A stretch of DNA of 64,000 nt, taken from Glaciimonas sp. PAMC28666 (GTDB taxonomy: Bacteria; Pseudomonadota; Gammaproteobacteria; Burkholderiales; Burkholderiaceae_D). Shown in pieces: positions 53,942 to 64,000 of this stretch. A program made the position numbers and the translations under genes. The stretch is from contig NZ_CP070304.1 in NCBI RefSeq assembly GCF_016917355.1, positions 3,720,001 through 3,784,000 of the forward strand. Direction: 5' to 3'. A model generated the notes under the pieces. It had not been told where the DNA came from. It worked only from the letters and a program-made list of their open reading frames with translations, and made no database searches. The first letter of the stretch is position 1. The number at the start of each line of letters is the position of its first letter.

Positions 53942-55228
53942 ATGCACAACGACCTCAAACTTCCGATTCATAACTTGGAAGATACCTACAAAAAAATTGC
54001 CTGGCGACTCATTCCTTTTCTGGTCTTTCTGTTCGTGCTGGCCTGGATAGACCGGGTTAATGTGGGCTTTGCCAAGTTACAAATGTTGCAGGACTTGCAA
54101 TTCAGTGAGGCTATCTACGGGCTTGGTGCCGGTATCTTTTTTATCGGTTATTTCCTGTTCGAAGTACCAAGCAATTTGTTGCTGGAAAAAATCGGCGCCC
54201 GCAAGACGCTGGCGCGCATCACGATCCTCTGGGGGCTGACGTCGATGGCGATGGTTTATGTCAAGACTCCGGCCACGTTTTATGTGATCCGATTTTTTCT
54301 CGGCGTGTTCGAAGCGGGCTTCTTCCCCGGCGTAGTGCTGTACCTTACCTACTGGTTTCCGGCGGCCCGGCGCGCGCGCGTTAATGGCCTGTTTATGACC
54401 TCTTTTGCGATTGCTGGCGTTGTCGGCGGTCCGATTGCCGGTCTTATCATGAGCCGTATGGATGGCGTCGGTCATTTCGCCAATTGGCAGTGGTTGTTTT
54501 TGCTGGAAGGTATTCCGTCGGTCATTGCCGGTATTCTGGTACTGCTCTATCTGCCTGAAAAGCCAGTCAATGCAAAATGGTTAAGTCCGACCCAACAGCA
54601 AGCCGTGACCGATGCGTTGGCGGCGGAAAATCATGACAGCAAACATACCTCGTTACGTGACGCCTGCCGCAATCATCGGGTCTGGCTGTGCGCTGCGGTG
54701 TATTTTTGCGTAGTCAGCGGCAACGCCACGATAGCCTTCTGGTCACCGTCCATCATCAAGGAAATCGGCATCGTTGGCAATTTGCAGATCGGCTTGATCT
54801 CCGCGGTTCCGTTCCTCGCTGGGACCGTCGCCATGATATGGAACGGCATCCATTCCGACCGCAGCGGCGAACGCCACTTGCACTGTGCGCTGGCAACTCT
54901 GGTAGCCAGTATCGGCTTGATTTTGACCGGTTTCTTTATCGGCAATGCGATATTAGCGCTGTGTGCGCTGACGTTGGCCGCGGCCGGAATTCTGGCTGCT
55001 TTCCCGGTTTTCTGGTCGATTCCGGCCGCATTCCTCACTGGCACCGCTGCTGCTGGCGGTATTGCGCTGATTAACTCGATCGGCAATCTGGCGGGCTTCG
55101 TCGCTCCTTACCTTATCGGCTCGCTTAAAACCTCGACCGGAAGTGTGGCTTCTGGCTTGTACTTCGTCGCGGCGCTTGAATTAGGCGCAACGATATTGGT
55201 TTTGGTGTTCATCAAAAAAGCCCGTTAA
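53942..55228 (+). CDS. MFS transporter, anion:cation symporter (ACS) type
   Basis: A 428-residue inner-membrane transporter with about 12 transmembrane helices. The ACS pattern is clear: RVNVGFAKLQM, then GYFLFEVPSNLLLEKIGARK and FFLGVFEAGFFPGVVLYLTYW. Such proteins carry organic anions with protons. With an amidase and a DUF2848 gene immediately downstream, the substrate is probably a small organic acid or amide; this is inferred. Confidence 0.92.
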   Translation: MHNDLKLPIHNLEDTYKKIAWRLIPFLVFLFVLAWIDRVNVGFAKLQMLQDLQFSEAIYGLGAGIFFIGYFLFEVPSNLLLEKIGARKTLARITILWGLTSMAMVYVKTPATFYVIRFFLGVFEAGFFPGVVLYLTYWFPAARRARVNGLFMTSFAIAGVVGGPIAGLIMSRMDGVGHFANWQWLFLLEGIPSVIAGILVLLYLPEKPVNAKWLSPTQQQAVTDALAAENHDSKHTSLRDACRNHRVWLCAAVYFCVVSGNATIAFWSPSIIKEIGIVGNLQIGLISAVPFLAGTVAMIWNGIHSDRSGERHLHCALATLVASIGLILTGFFIGNAILALCALTLAAAGILAAFPVFWSIPAAFLTGTAAAGGIALINSIGNLAGFVAPYLIGSLKTSTGSVASGLYFVAALELGATILVLVFIKKAR

Positions 55229-55286
55229 TTTTTACAACCATAACGGCCTGTCCGCACGGCCGTTCTTCTCTAAAGTTGAAACTATC

Positions 55287-55973
55287 ATGCATCTATCCTT
55301 TCAGATCGACACCGAACAAGGTTCGCATCAACTCGATACCGATATCGATTCCCTGATCGTGGCCGGTTGGGCTGGACGCGATCACGCTGCCATCGAACAT
55401 CACATCGAAGAGCTGGCCGCACTTGGCATCTCCCGCCCCAGCGCGGTTCCGCTGTATTACCGCATCGCCAGTAATCAACTGACGCAGGCGCGACAAGTTC
55501 AGGTGGTCGGCGCTGCATCCTCGGGCGAGGTAGAAACTTTTATTTTTGCCGCCGATGGCGAACACTATGTCAGCATCGCGTCCGACCACACTGATCGCAA
55601 ACTGGAAGCGCATAGCGTAGCGCTATCGAAACAGCTATGCATTAAGCCAGTTGCCAACACCGCCTGGCGTCTGTCCGAAGTGGCAGACTACTGGGACGAA
55701 CTGATCATCCGCTCCTACATCGGAGAAAACGGCGAACAGGTGCTGTATCAGGAAGGTCCTCTGGCATCGCTACGCACACCGCAAGACCTGATCGCCGGGT
55801 ACACCAATGGCGCCGCAATGTTGCCTGCAGGCATCGGCATGACCTGCGGAACCGTTGGCGCAATTGGTGGTATTCGCCCGTCACAGTCATTTACAATGGA
55901 ATTGTTCGACCCGCGCCGCCAACGCACGTTACGCCACCATTACGAAGTTGAAATATTGCCCGAGGTGGCGTAA
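55287..55973 (+). CDS. DUF2848 family protein
   Basis: A 228-residue soluble protein of the DUF2848 type, distantly like fumarylacetoacetate hydrolases. Blocks include SRPSAVPLYYRIASNQLTQA, ASDHTDRKLEAHSVALSKQ and LPAGIGMTCGTVGAIGG. It may hydrolyse or isomerise an acidic intermediate. It sits between the transporter and amidase genes with short gaps, so it is probably in one operon with them. The reaction is unknown. Confidence 0.8.
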   Translation: MHLSFQIDTEQGSHQLDTDIDSLIVAGWAGRDHAAIEHHIEELAALGISRPSAVPLYYRIASNQLTQARQVQVVGAASSGEVETFIFAADGEHYVSIASDHTDRKLEAHSVALSKQLCIKPVANTAWRLSEVADYWDELIIRSYIGENGEQVLYQEGPLASLRTPQDLIAGYTNGAAMLPAGIGMTCGTVGAIGGIRPSQSFTMELFDPRRQRTLRHHYEVEILPEVA

Positions 55974-56023
55974 AAAGAGACGCAAAAACAGACGCTGGAT
56001 TCCACACCATTGACCGAGACCCT

Positions 56024-57382
56024 ATGACCACGACGCCACCAACCTTGCAAATTTTATCTGAAGCACTACATCAGAATACCGTCACCTCGGCAGCGCTCAC
56101 AGAGACCGCGCTGCAACGCGCAGCGGCGGAGTCTGGCGAAGGGTGTCGTGTCTTCACCGAAATCTATGCAACAGCGGCACGGGCAGCGGCGCAGGCATCA
56201 GACTTGTTGCGCGCCAGCGGCCAGACCCGTTCACCAATAGACGGTTTGCCGATCTCGGTCAAGGACCTGTTCGATGTCGCCGGTAGCGTGACGCGGGCTG
56301 GCTCGGTGGCGCTCAACGATGCGCCGCCAGCGCAGGTTAGCGCCCTGGTGGTGCAACGGTTGGCAGCAGCCGGTGCAGTCATCATCGGCCGCACCAATAT
56401 GACCGAATTTGCCTATTCCGGCCTTGGCATCAATCCCCATTACGGCACACCGCGCAATCCCTGGGATCGCACCGTTGGTCGCATTCCGGGCGGCTCGTCA
56501 TCCGGCGCAGCGGTATCGGTCAGCGACGGCATGGTAGTCGCCGGAATCGGCTCCGATACAGGCGGTTCCATTCGGATTCCCGCCGCATTGTGCGGGCTGA
56601 CCGGCTTCAAGCCGACCGCAGACAGAGTATCGCTGCAAGGGGTTCTGCCGCTATCGATACAGCTGGATTCAATTGGCGCGATCAGCAACAGCGTTGCCTG
56701 TTGCGCAACGCTGGACGCGATTATGGCCGGCGAAAAGATTGTGCCGCTGACGCCTTTTGCGTTACGCGGCTTGCGTCTGGCAGTTCCGACAACGCTGGTG
56801 CTGGATGGCATGGATAGCGACGTGGCAGCAGCGTTTGCCAACGCCCGGCGACGGCTGCAAAATGCGGGTGCTTTAATAGAAGAAATCGAGATTCCAGAGT
56901 TCGCCGCGCTGGCAGCAATCAACGCTAAAAGCGGATTTACCGGTGCCGAAGCTTACGCCTGGCATCGAAATCTGATCGCCGAGCGCGCTTCGGCTTACGA
57001 CCCGCGGGTGATTTCGCGCATATTGCGTGGCAAGGAAATGAGCGCCGCCGATTTGATCGACCTGTTTGCGGCACGTAAACAGTGGATTGCGGCGGTAGAG
57101 CAAAAAATTTCCGGGTACGATGCGTTGCTGATGCCCACGGTTCCCATTGTGGCACCGATCATCACCGAGCTGGAAGCCAGCGATGAAGCCTACTACAAAG
57201 CCAATGGCCTGATTTTGCGTAATCCCTCTGTCATTAATTTTCTGGACGGTTGTGCACTTTCGTTGCCTTGTCATGCCAAAGGCGAAGCACCGGTAGGATT
57301 GATGCTAGCCGCTGCCGGCGGCAATGACCGCAAGATTCTGGAAATTGGACTTGCGGTGGAAGCGTTGTTGGCGCTTTCCTGA
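56024..57382 (+). CDS. Amidase signature-family hydrolase
   Basis: A 452-residue cytoplasmic amidase. The Ser-cisSer-Lys triad is visible: Lys in PISVKDLFDV, and the Ser residues in GGSSSGAAVSV and GSDTGGSIRIPAALCG. FKPTADRVSLQGVLPLS is also conserved. It would release ammonia or an amine from an amide brought in by the MFS protein. It is not GatA, as no gatC/gatB is nearby. It ends the operon and is followed by a terminator. Confidence 0.9.
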   Translation: MTTTPPTLQILSEALHQNTVTSAALTETALQRAAAESGEGCRVFTEIYATAARAAAQASDLLRASGQTRSPIDGLPISVKDLFDVAGSVTRAGSVALNDAPPAQVSALVVQRLAAAGAVIIGRTNMTEFAYSGLGINPHYGTPRNPWDRTVGRIPGGSSSGAAVSVSDGMVVAGIGSDTGGSIRIPAALCGLTGFKPTADRVSLQGVLPLSIQLDSIGAISNSVACCATLDAIMAGEKIVPLTPFALRGLRLAVPTTLVLDGMDSDVAAAFANARRRLQNAGALIEEIEIPEFAALAAINAKSGFTGAEAYAWHRNLIAERASAYDPRVISRILRGKEMSAADLIDLFAARKQWIAAVEQKISGYDALLMPTVPIVAPIITELEASDEAYYKANGLILRNPSVINFLDGCALSLPCHAKGEAPVGLMLAAAGGNDRKILEIGLAVEALLALS

Positions 57383-57409
57383 AGCAGATTCAAATACTAT
57401 AGATAAAAT

Positions 57410-57438
57410 GCCGGGTCAAGTAATTGACCCGGCGTTTT
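57410..57438 (+). terminator. Intrinsic terminator after the amidase operon
   Basis: GCCGGGTCAA (57410-57419) and TTGACCCGGC (57424-57433) form a perfect 10-bp stem with a GTAA loop, followed by GTTTTTG. It lies 28 bases after the amidase stop. Confidence 0.92.
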
Positions 57439-57440
57439 TG

Positions 57441-57850
57441 TTTTGGTGCAGGGGGATTGCCAGCATTCAATGTGCACATCAACCCGCGGTAGGAGATGTT
57501 GCCATCCTTTGAGAGCAATCAGATAATTCAGGCTTTTCCTCAACATTTGTACCATAAGTCCGACACTACCTCTAAAGCTGGAGCGATAGCTCGATCGTCC
57601 CAGCGGGATGATCGAAGGTGCGGCCCATAGGCGTGCCGAGCGCATTTACACCGGGGTGGAAGTCTGATCAACGTCAACAAGTCGGGGCGATCATTTATTC
57701 ATTGACGATGCGGCTTTAAAATAGTCTTGACCTTCCCAAGGGGGAACGATAATAATGCCGCTAGAAGCATTTTTGCGACTTTGAGGTAGAAACCTCGATA
57801 TTTCACGAGAGAAAATGTTGCTGGAAAAAATGAAGTAAAAACTTGACAAC
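57441..57850. other. Intergenic region before the copper-efflux operon
   Basis: 410 bp without a credible gene. A short inverted repeat GAGGTAGAAACCTC lies at about 57782-57795. The promoter of the efflux operon should lie near the right end; a CueR or CopR box was not assigned with confidence. Confidence 0.5.
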
Positions 57851-58249
57851 ATGAAGCTTTCGCGTCCATCCCGTTTATTAGTCGTCATCATCGCAATGGT
57901 CAGCATGCTATTTATGCAGCTTGCGGTGGCGGGATACTCTTGCCCGGGCTTGATGATCGGGCAGGCGAGAACGCCGGTATCGATGGAGGTGGATGAGGCG
58001 ATGGTGGGTTGTCAGGGCATGGATACCATGCAGCCGATTTTGTGTCAGGCTAACGAGCAGGCAGGAAACCAATCTCTCGATAAGCCTGACATGCCGCAAG
58101 TTCAGCCTTTTGTACCCGCCGCAATGACGCTGGTAGTTCACGACATCGCGCGCATATACAACCCAAAAACTGCTCCGTTACTACCTCTTCTTTTAACGCG
58201 GACCACCGCGCCACCGCTATCCATCCGTCATTGCTGTTTCCTGATTTAA
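57851..58249 (+). CDS. Small secreted Cys/Met protein of the Cus operon
   Basis: A 132-residue protein with a signal peptide (LLVVIIAMVSMLFMQLAVA). The mature part carries Cys and Met residues (SCPGLMIG, VGCQGMDTMQPILCQANEQAG) and ends in RTTAPPLSIRHCCFLI. Related small proteins sit at the head of copper/silver efflux operons in beta-proteobacteria; their role is not established, and metal binding is likely. The gene is followed by the CusC-like gene after 75 bp. Confidence 0.7.
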   Translation: MKLSRPSRLLVVIIAMVSMLFMQLAVAGYSCPGLMIGQARTPVSMEVDEAMVGCQGMDTMQPILCQANEQAGNQSLDKPDMPQVQPFVPAAMTLVVHDIARIYNPKTAPLLPLLLTRTTAPPLSIRHCCFLI

Positions 58250-58324
58250 CCCAACAGATCGCCTAGTCTGTCATCGTCGTGCTGCGTGCACGCCGGATGT
58301 TGTCTGTCGCTATCTGGAGGTTTC

Positions 58325-59668
58325 ATGTTGTCCCTAATGGTATCACCGCCGATTGCGCGCTCCCGGGGGCGCAATGCGGTTGTTCATATTTTTCCAAAAA
58401 TTATTCTCTCTGTACTCATCGGATCGCTCGCTGCTAACGCTTACGCGGTTGAGGCTCCTCTCACGATGGCTGAGGCGCAGCGCCGTGCCGTAGAGCATTC
58501 GCGTCGGTTAATAGCACAGGATTTCTCCATCGCGTCTGCGCGCGACATGGCGGTAGCCGCCAATCAGTTGCCTGATCCGGTATTGAAAGTCGGTATCGAC
58601 AATCTGCCAGTCACTGGCCGTGATCGTGGCAGCCTCAACAGCGATTTCATGACCATGCGCCGCGTGGGCGTGATGCAGGAAATGACGCGTTCCGACAAAC
58701 GCCAACTGCGTGCTGAGCGTTTTGAACTTGAGGCGCAAAAGACCATTGCCGAGAAGTGCGTGACCATATCAGCCATTGAGCGCGACACCGCTTTGGCGTG
58801 GCTGGACCGGTATTACGCGGACGCTATGGCCGCAGTTGTTGCCGAGCAGGGCGAACAAGCGAGGCTTGAAATTCAATCGGCTGAAGGAGCTTATCGCGCC
58901 GGTCGCGGTAGTCAAGCGGATGTTTTCTCCGCCCGCAGCGCACTGGCAACATTTGATGATCGCGCCAGTGAACTTCAACGCCGCGTGCGCAATGCCAATA
59001 CCATGTTGACGCGCTGGATCGGACCTGTTGGCAACCTTTCTCTCGCTGCGAAACCTGCCACCGACATTATTCGACTGGACCCGGCGACGCTTGATAGCCA
59101 GCTTGGACATCATCCCCAAATAGCCGTCCTTACCAAGCAGGTGGAGGTTGCTGAAACCGAAGCTGAGCTGGCGAAGGCCAACGAAAAGGCCGACTGGAGC
59201 GTGGACCTCGCGTTCCAGCAACGTGGCGCGGCCTATTCCAACATGGTGTCGATTGGCGTTTCCATCCCGCTGCAATGGGATCGCAAAAATCGTCAGGATC
59301 GCGAACTGTCTTCCAAACTTGCGCTGGTCGAGCAAGCGAGGGATGAGCGGGAGGAAACGTTACGCGCACATATTGCCGAGACCCGCAGCATGATTGACGA
59401 ATGGCAAAACGATCGCGAAAGATATGGCCGTTACGAACGTGAACTGATTCCGCTTGCCAATCAACGCACAGGCGCGGCAATCACCGCTTACCGGGGCGGC
59501 AAAGCCAGTCTGGTAGACGTGCTGGCGGCGCGCCGCAACGATATCGATGTTCGACTTCAGGCATTGCAACTGGCAACCGATACTGACCGCCTGTGGGCAC
59601 AACTTAATTTTCTGTTTCCGACTGATGATGTGATGGCGCATACAGGAATGGGCAAGGACACTAAATGA
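58325..59668 (+). CDS. cusC: CusC/TolC-type outer-membrane efflux protein
   Basis: A 447-residue outer-membrane channel of the tripartite Cus pump. The start at 58325 follows a GGAGG ribosome site; the frame is open upstream to 58286. The two OEP repeats are visible as MAEAQRRAVEHSRRLIAQ and as the second helical half ending TAITAYRGGKASLVDVLAARR-like sequence. The stop overlaps cusB by four bases (ATGA). Confidence 0.88.
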   Translation: MLSLMVSPPIARSRGRNAVVHIFPKIILSVLIGSLAANAYAVEAPLTMAEAQRRAVEHSRRLIAQDFSIASARDMAVAANQLPDPVLKVGIDNLPVTGRDRGSLNSDFMTMRRVGVMQEMTRSDKRQLRAERFELEAQKTIAEKCVTISAIERDTALAWLDRYYADAMAAVVAEQGEQARLEIQSAEGAYRAGRGSQADVFSARSALATFDDRASELQRRVRNANTMLTRWIGPVGNLSLAAKPATDIIRLDPATLDSQLGHHPQIAVLTKQVEVAETEAELAKANEKADWSVDLAFQQRGAAYSNMVSIGVSIPLQWDRKNRQDRELSSKLALVEQARDEREETLRAHIAETRSMIDEWQNDRERYGRYERELIPLANQRTGAAITAYRGGKASLVDVLAARRNDIDVRLQALQLATDTDRLWAQLNFLFPTDDVMAHTGMGKDTK

Positions 59669-61245
59669 AGAACCAAAAACTCCTTCTCGCCACCGCTGTT
59701 GTCATCATCCTTGGTGCAACCGGATACGGTATCTATTCTGCTGGGGTGCATCAGGGTAGAACGACGGCAACCTCAATGGCGGATGCTGCGGCAACCCCAA
59801 CTAACGCTCCGGCCGCCAACGAAACCGCAAAAAAAGTGCTGTATTGGCACGACCCGATGGTGCCCGCTCAAAAGTTCGATAAGCCGGGCAAATCACCATT
59901 CATGGATATGCAGCTGGAGCCGGTCTATGCTGAGGATGGTGGCGACGATGGTAAGGTCAACATCAGCGCACGCGTGCAGCAAAATCTGGGTATCCGCACC
60001 GCCGAAGTCACCCGCGGTAATCTGACATCGGCGCTGGTGGCCGTGGGCAGCGTTGCCTACAATGAGCGCGATGTCGCATTAGTGCAGGCGCGCAGCACTG
60101 GTTACGTCGAACGGCTGTTTGTCCGCGCACAACTTGATCCGGTCCACAAAGGACAAGCGCTGGCGCAGTTGTATGTGCCGGAATGGGTAGCTGCGCAGGA
60201 AGAGTACCTGTCGGTGAAGCACATGCAGGGAAATGGATTGGACGATCTGCTCGGCGGTGCGCTTCAACGGATGCGGCTGGTAGGAATGACAGACGACCAG
60301 ATTCACTTGGTGCAGTTGAGCGGAAAAGTACAAGCGCGCCTGACCATTATCGCTCCAATCAGCGGCGTCGTTTCAGAGCTTGCGGTGCGGGAAGGGATGA
60401 CCGTAATGGCCGGTGCACCGATGTTCAAAATCAATGGACTCGGCAGCATCTGGGTCAATGCCGATATACCGGAGAGCCTGTCTGCGCAGGTACGACCGGG
60501 GAATGTGGTCGAAGCGCGTACGCCCGCGCTACAAGGCGTGGTGTTCAAAGGTAAAGTCAGCGCGATTTTGCCTGACGTGAATCCGGCCACCCGCACACTG
60601 AAGGCGCGCATTGAACTTGCCAATCCCTCCGGCCAACTGGTGCCGGGCATGTTCGCAACCGTCAATTTCTCTTCAGCCGCACGGAATAACATTGTCCTGA
60701 TACCCACTGAAGCAGTGATACAAACCGGCACTCGCAGCGTCGTGATGGTGGCACAAGGGGATGGTAAATTTCTTCCGGTCGAGGTTCAGATCGGGAGCGA
60801 GACCAACGGCCAGACGGAAATCCGCAAAGGCCTGGAAGTCGGGCAAAAGGTCGTCGTCTCCGGGCAGTTTCTGATTGATTCCGAAGCCAGCCTGACGAGC
60901 ACAGAAACACGCATGAGTGACATTGATGCGGAGGCCACTGCCAAAATAAATAAGCCAGGCTCAAGTGTGGAAAGCGCACCAATGCATCGCGGTGAAGGCA
61001 AGGTCGAAAGTATTAACACGGAAGAAATCACGATTTCGCACGGTCCGATTCCGACCCTTCAATGGGGGCCGATGACGATGGAATTTAAGCTCCCCAGCAG
61101 CGGCTTGCCCCATAACATTGTGGTCGGCGGCAACGTCGCGTTCGAGATTCGGCCGATCAATGACGGCCTATTTCAGATCAGCTCAATTAGCCCGCTAAGC
61201 CTGAATAATGCGGCGCAGAAGAAGCCGATGGGAGCCGGACCATGA
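59665..61245 (+). CDS. cusB: CusB-type periplasmic adaptor with fused CusF domain
   Basis: A 526-residue membrane-fusion protein. An N-terminal anchor is followed by a heavy-metal-binding segment [19 protein letters not shown] (about residues 54-75). Lipoyl/hairpin and beta-barrel domains follow (to about 420). A C-terminal CusF-like domain (about 440-520) carries the metal-site residues His and Trp-x-x-Met-x-Met in [18 protein letters not shown]. CusF is a separate chaperone in Escherichia coli; here it is tethered. The stop overlaps the cusA start by ATGA. Confidence 0.92.
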   Translation: MKNQKLLLATAVVIILGATGYGIYSAGVHQGRTTATSMADAAATPTNAPAANETAKKVLYWHDPMVPAQKFDKPGKSPFMDMQLEPVYAEDGGDDGKVNISARVQQNLGIRTAEVTRGNLTSALVAVGSVAYNERDVALVQARSTGYVERLFVRAQLDPVHKGQALAQLYVPEWVAAQEEYLSVKHMQGNGLDDLLGGALQRMRLVGMTDDQIHLVQLSGKVQARLTIIAPISGVVSELAVREGMTVMAGAPMFKINGLGSIWVNADIPESLSAQVRPGNVVEARTPALQGVVFKGKVSAILPDVNPATRTLKARIELANPSGQLVPGMFATVNFSSAARNNIVLIPTEAVIQTGTRSVVMVAQGDGKFLPVEVQIGSETNGQTEIRKGLEVGQKVVVSGQFLIDSEASLTSTETRMSDIDAEATAKINKPGSSVESAPMHRGEGKVESINTEEITISHGPIPTLQWGPMTMEFKLPSSGLPHNIVVGGNVAFEIRPINDGLFQISSISPLSLNNAAQKKPMGAGP

Positions 61246-64000
61246 TCGCCAGACTGATCCGTTGGTCCATCGTCAACCGCTTCCTGGTGCTGCTGGCGAT
61301 GCTGATGGTGACAGCCTGGGGTATCTGGTCGCTGGCGCGCACGCCGCTTGATGCGATACCTGACTTGTCAGACGTACAAGTTATTATCCGGACGAGTTAT
61401 CCAGGCCAGGCACCTCAGATTGTCGAGAACCAGGTCACGTATCCCTTAACCACCACCATGCTCTCGGTACCAGGCACCAAGACGGTGCGAGGGTATTCGT
61501 TTTTTGGCGATTCGTTTGTCTACGTCCTGTTTGAGGATGGCACCGATCCCTATTGGGCGCGCTCGCGCGTATTGGAATATCTGAGTCAGGTACAGTCACG
61601 TCTGCCGCCGCAGGCCAAAGCTGTGCTCGGACCGGACGCGACCGGCGTCGGTTGGATTTATGAATATGCGCTGGTTGATCGCAGCGGTAAGACCGATCTG
61701 TCGCAGTTGCGTTCCCTGCAAGATTGGTTTTTAAAGTACGAATTGAAAACAGTACCGAATGTATCCGAAGTCGCCAGCATCGGCGGCATGGTACGGCAGT
61801 ACCAGATTGTGCTCGATCCAGAGAAGATGCGCGCCTACAACATCCCGCAGGCCAGGATTATCGATGCGGTACAGAAAGCCAATCAGGAAACTGGCGGTTC
61901 GGTGCTGGAACTGGGTGAAGCCGACTACATGGTGCGGGCATCCGGTTATCTGAAATCGCTGGATGATTTTCGCAAGATTCCGTTGATGACGACCGATGCG
62001 GGTGTCTCGGTGCGATTGGGCGACGTGGCGCGGATACAGGTTGGGCCGGAAATGCGGCGGGGGATTGCCGAACTGAACGGCGAAGGTGAAGTCGCGGGTG
62101 GCGTGATCATCATGCGTTCCGGCAAAAACGCGCTGGAAACCATCGCTGCGGTGAAAGCTAAACTAGAAAAATTGAAGGCCAGCCTGCCCCCAGGGGTCGA
62201 GTTCGTCCCGACCTATGACCGCTCCAGCCTGATTAAGCGTGCAGTTACCAATTTGAAAGACAAACTGATCGAGGAATTTATTGTCGTCGCCATCATCTGC
62301 GCAATCTTTCTGTTTCATCTGCGCTCGGCACTGGTCGCCATTATCACGTTGCCGATTGGCATATTGATCGCTTTTATTATCATGTATTATCAGGGCGTAA
62401 ACGCAAACATTATGTCGCTGGGCGGTATCGCTATCGCGGTCGGTGCCATGGTTGATGCCGCAGTAGTGATGATCGAGAATGCCCACAAGCATATCGAGGC
62501 CTGGAATCACGCGCATCCCGGTGAAAAGCTCAAAGGCAATGCGCACTGGCACGTCATCGGTGACGCAGCGGTCGAGGTCGGTCCGGCATTGTTCTTCTCG
62601 CTCCTGATCATCGTGCTGTCTTTCATTCCTGTGTTCACGCTGGAAGCACAGGAAGGACGGTTATTTTCTCCGCTGGCTTTTACTAAGACGTATGCCATGG
62701 CTGCCGCTGCCGGTCTGGCAGTGACCCTCATTCCTGTCTTGATGGGCTATCTGATTCGCGGGCGCATTCCGGATGAACAAAAAAATCCGCTCAATCGCTT
62801 TCTAATTGCACTGTACCGCCCCTTGCTGGATATCGTCTTGCGGTTTCCGAAGCTGACCATGCTGGCAGCCACGTTGGTGGCAATCTTATCCATCTGGCCG
62901 ATGACTCGCCTCGGTGGCGAATTCATGCCGCCGTTAGATGAAGGCGACGTCTTGTACATGCCTTCAGCATTACCGGGTTTGTCGGCTGGCAAGGTGTCGC
63001 AGCTATTGCAGCAAACCGATCGGTTGATTAAAACCGTACCCGAGGTGCAAAGCGTTTTCGGTAAGGCAGGGCGGGCTGAGAGCGCCACCGATCCGGCACC
63101 GCTGGAAATGTTCGAAACCATGATCCAATTCAAGCCGCACGATCAGTGGCGACCGGGCATGACACCGGAAAAACTGATTCAGGAACTGGACCGCGTGGTC
63201 AAAGTCCCTGGGCTATCCAACATCTGGGTGCCCCCGATTCGTAACCGGATCGACATGCTGGCGACCGGTATTAAAAGTCCGGTCGGAATCAAGGTTGCGG
63301 GTGCCAGCTTGCAGGAAATTGACCGCATAACGGACGCCATCGAACGCGCCGTAAAGCACGTTCCCGGCGTGTCTTCAGCGCTGGCCGAGCGCTTGAATGG
63401 TGGCCGATATATTGATGTGGACATCGACCGCGACGCTGCTGCCCGCTATGGCATGAATATCTCCGATGTACAAAGTGTTGTTTCGGCGGCGATCGGCGGC
63501 GACAACATCGGCGAAACGGTTGAGGGTTTGCAACGCTTCCCGATCAATGTTCGTTATCCACGCGAGGTGCGTGACTCTGTCGAGAAACTGCGCCAGCTAC
63601 CGGTGCTGACGGAGCGCGGCGCCCAAATCCAATTAGGCGACGTCGCAGCGATCCGCATCAACGACGGGCCGCCTATGCTAAAAAGTGAGAACGCGCGCCT
63701 GTCGGGCTGGGTCTATGTCGATATTCGTGACCGCGACCTCAGCTCCACCGTTCACGACATGCAGCAAGCTGTCGTGCAAGGAGTCACATTACCGGCTGGC
63801 TACTCGATCACATGGTCGGGGCAGTTTGAATATCTGGAACGTGCCACGGCCAAACTAAAAATCGTGGTGCCAGCGACGTTAATGATTATCTTCGTACTGC
63901 TTTATCTCACCTTCAAACGGTTGGATGAAGCCGCCTTGATTATGTGCACGCTACCGTTCGCGCTCGCGGGAGGTATCTGGCTGCTGTGGGTACTCGGTTA
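61242..64000 (+). CDS. cusA: CusA-type Cu(I)/Ag(I) RND efflux pump (cut by window end)
   Basis: The first 919 codons of a heavy-metal RND permease are present and the gene runs off the window. The start [14 protein letters not shown] and the acidic TM4 motif [20 protein letters not shown] are typical of the Cu/Ag branch. Candidate Met metal ligands are seen in [11 protein letters not shown] and [13 protein letters not shown]. It exports monovalent copper or silver from periplasm or cytoplasm through CusB and CusC, driven by protons. No stop interrupts the parts checked. Confidence 0.92.
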   Translation, partial: MIARLIRWSIVNRFLVLLAMLMVTAWGIWSLARTPLDAIPDLSDVQVIIRTSYPGQAPQIVENQVTYPLTTTMLSVPGTKTVRGYSFFGDSFVYVLFEDGTDPYWARSRVLEYLSQVQSRLPPQAKAVLGPDATGVGWIYEYALVDRSGKTDLSQLRSLQDWFLKYELKTVPNVSEVASIGGMVRQYQIVLDPEKMRAYNIPQARIIDAVQKANQETGGSVLELGEADYMVRASGYLKSLDDFRKIPLMTTDAGVSVRLGDVARIQVGPEMRRGIAELNGEGEVAGGVIIMRSGKNALETIAAVKAKLEKLKASLPPGVEFVPTYDRSSLIKRAVTNLKDKLIEEFIVVAIICAIFLFHLRSALVAIITLPIGILIAFIIMYYQGVNANIMSLGGIAIAVGAMVDAAVVMIENAHKHIEAWNHAHPGEKLKGNAHWHVIGDAAVEVGPALFFSLLIIVLSFIPVFTLEAQEGRLFSPLAFTKTYAMAAAAGLAVTLIPVLMGYLIRGRIPDEQKNPLNRFLIALYRPLLDIVLRFPKLTMLAATLVAILSIWPMTRLGGEFMPPLDEGDVLYMPSALPGLSAGKVSQLLQQTDRLIKTVPEVQSVFGKAGRAESATDPAPLEMFETMIQFKPHDQWRPGMTPEKLIQELDRVVKVPGLSNIWVPPIRNRIDMLATGIKSPVGIKVAGASLQEIDRITDAIERAVKHVPGVSSALAERLNGGRYIDVDIDRDAAARYGMNISDVQSVVSAAIGGDNIGETVEGLQRFPINVRYPREVRDSVEKLRQLPVLTERGAQIQLGDVAAIRINDGPPMLKSENARLSGWVYVDIRDRDLSSTVHDMQQAVVQGVTLPAGYSITWSGQFEYLERATAKLKIVVPATLMIIFVLLYLTFKRLDEAALIMCTLPFALAGGIWLLWVLG

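Noticed and set aside
57397-57645. Minus-strand frame after the amidase
   Set aside because: It starts in non-coding DNA and runs through the perfect terminator at 57410-57433.
1-64000. CRISPR arrays, rRNA or tRNA genes
   Set aside because: No regularly spaced repeat array and no tRNA or rRNA signature was found by reading; a covariance search would be decisive for tRNA.

Overview
The window looks like the chromosome of a soil or plant-associated beta-proteobacterium of the Burkholderiales, most likely an Oxalobacteraceae relative of Collimonas, Glaciimonas or Herbaspirillum. The basis is protein flavour only: a two-partner CdiB/CdiA pair with an ESPR signal, a type II secretion cluster in the order GHIJKLMN-D-E-F-C, a tannase-family lipoprotein and a beta-proteobacterial Cus efflux operon. 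No rRNA or tRNA gene and no CRISPR array was seen.

Region 1 (1-27747, read on the minus strand from right to left) is a contact-dependent inhibition locus. It holds cdiB, a 3084-residue cdiA and a small membrane immunity gene. Downstream lie four orphan toxin-tip/immunity pairs, called alpha (two identical copies), beta and gamma here. All toxin tips share one scaffold that starts at a DANNRQ(L/M)HPDEK motif. They differ mainly in a stretch of about 30 residues, and each partner immunity protein differs in a matching central stretch. Between pairs sits a 5.7 kb mobile element, present twice. It carries a tyrosine recombinase, a large primase-helicase, an XRE repressor, a SymE-like toxin and a 0.8 kb non-coding region full of strong hairpins, including one of 81 nt. 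The element and its flanking modules form a tandem duplication with an 8098 bp period; about 7.4 kb appears identical. This combination is the most unusual thing in the window.

Region 2 (27748-40950) is a mixed stretch: an IS scar, a tannase/feruloyl-esterase-like lipoprotein, a PAS-GGDEF diguanylate cyclase, an exported nucleoside hydrolase, a Tat-exported MmgE/PrpD-family protein, a di-haem cytochrome c beside a sorbosone/PQQ-type sugar dehydrogenase, a HAF-repeat protein, a gene-poor 1.2 kb segment, two small unknown genes and an XRE regulator.

Region 3 (41010-52591) is a twelve-gene type II secretion operon, mostly with overlapping or closely spaced genes. Region 4 (52674-57382) is a LysR regulator followed by an ACS-type MFS transporter, a DUF2848 protein and an amidase, ending in a strong intrinsic terminator; it is probably an uptake-and-hydrolysis unit for an amide-containing organic acid. 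Region 5 (57851-64000) is a Cu(I)/Ag(I) efflux operon: a small secreted Cys protein, CusC, CusB with a fused CusF domain, and CusA cut off by the window end.
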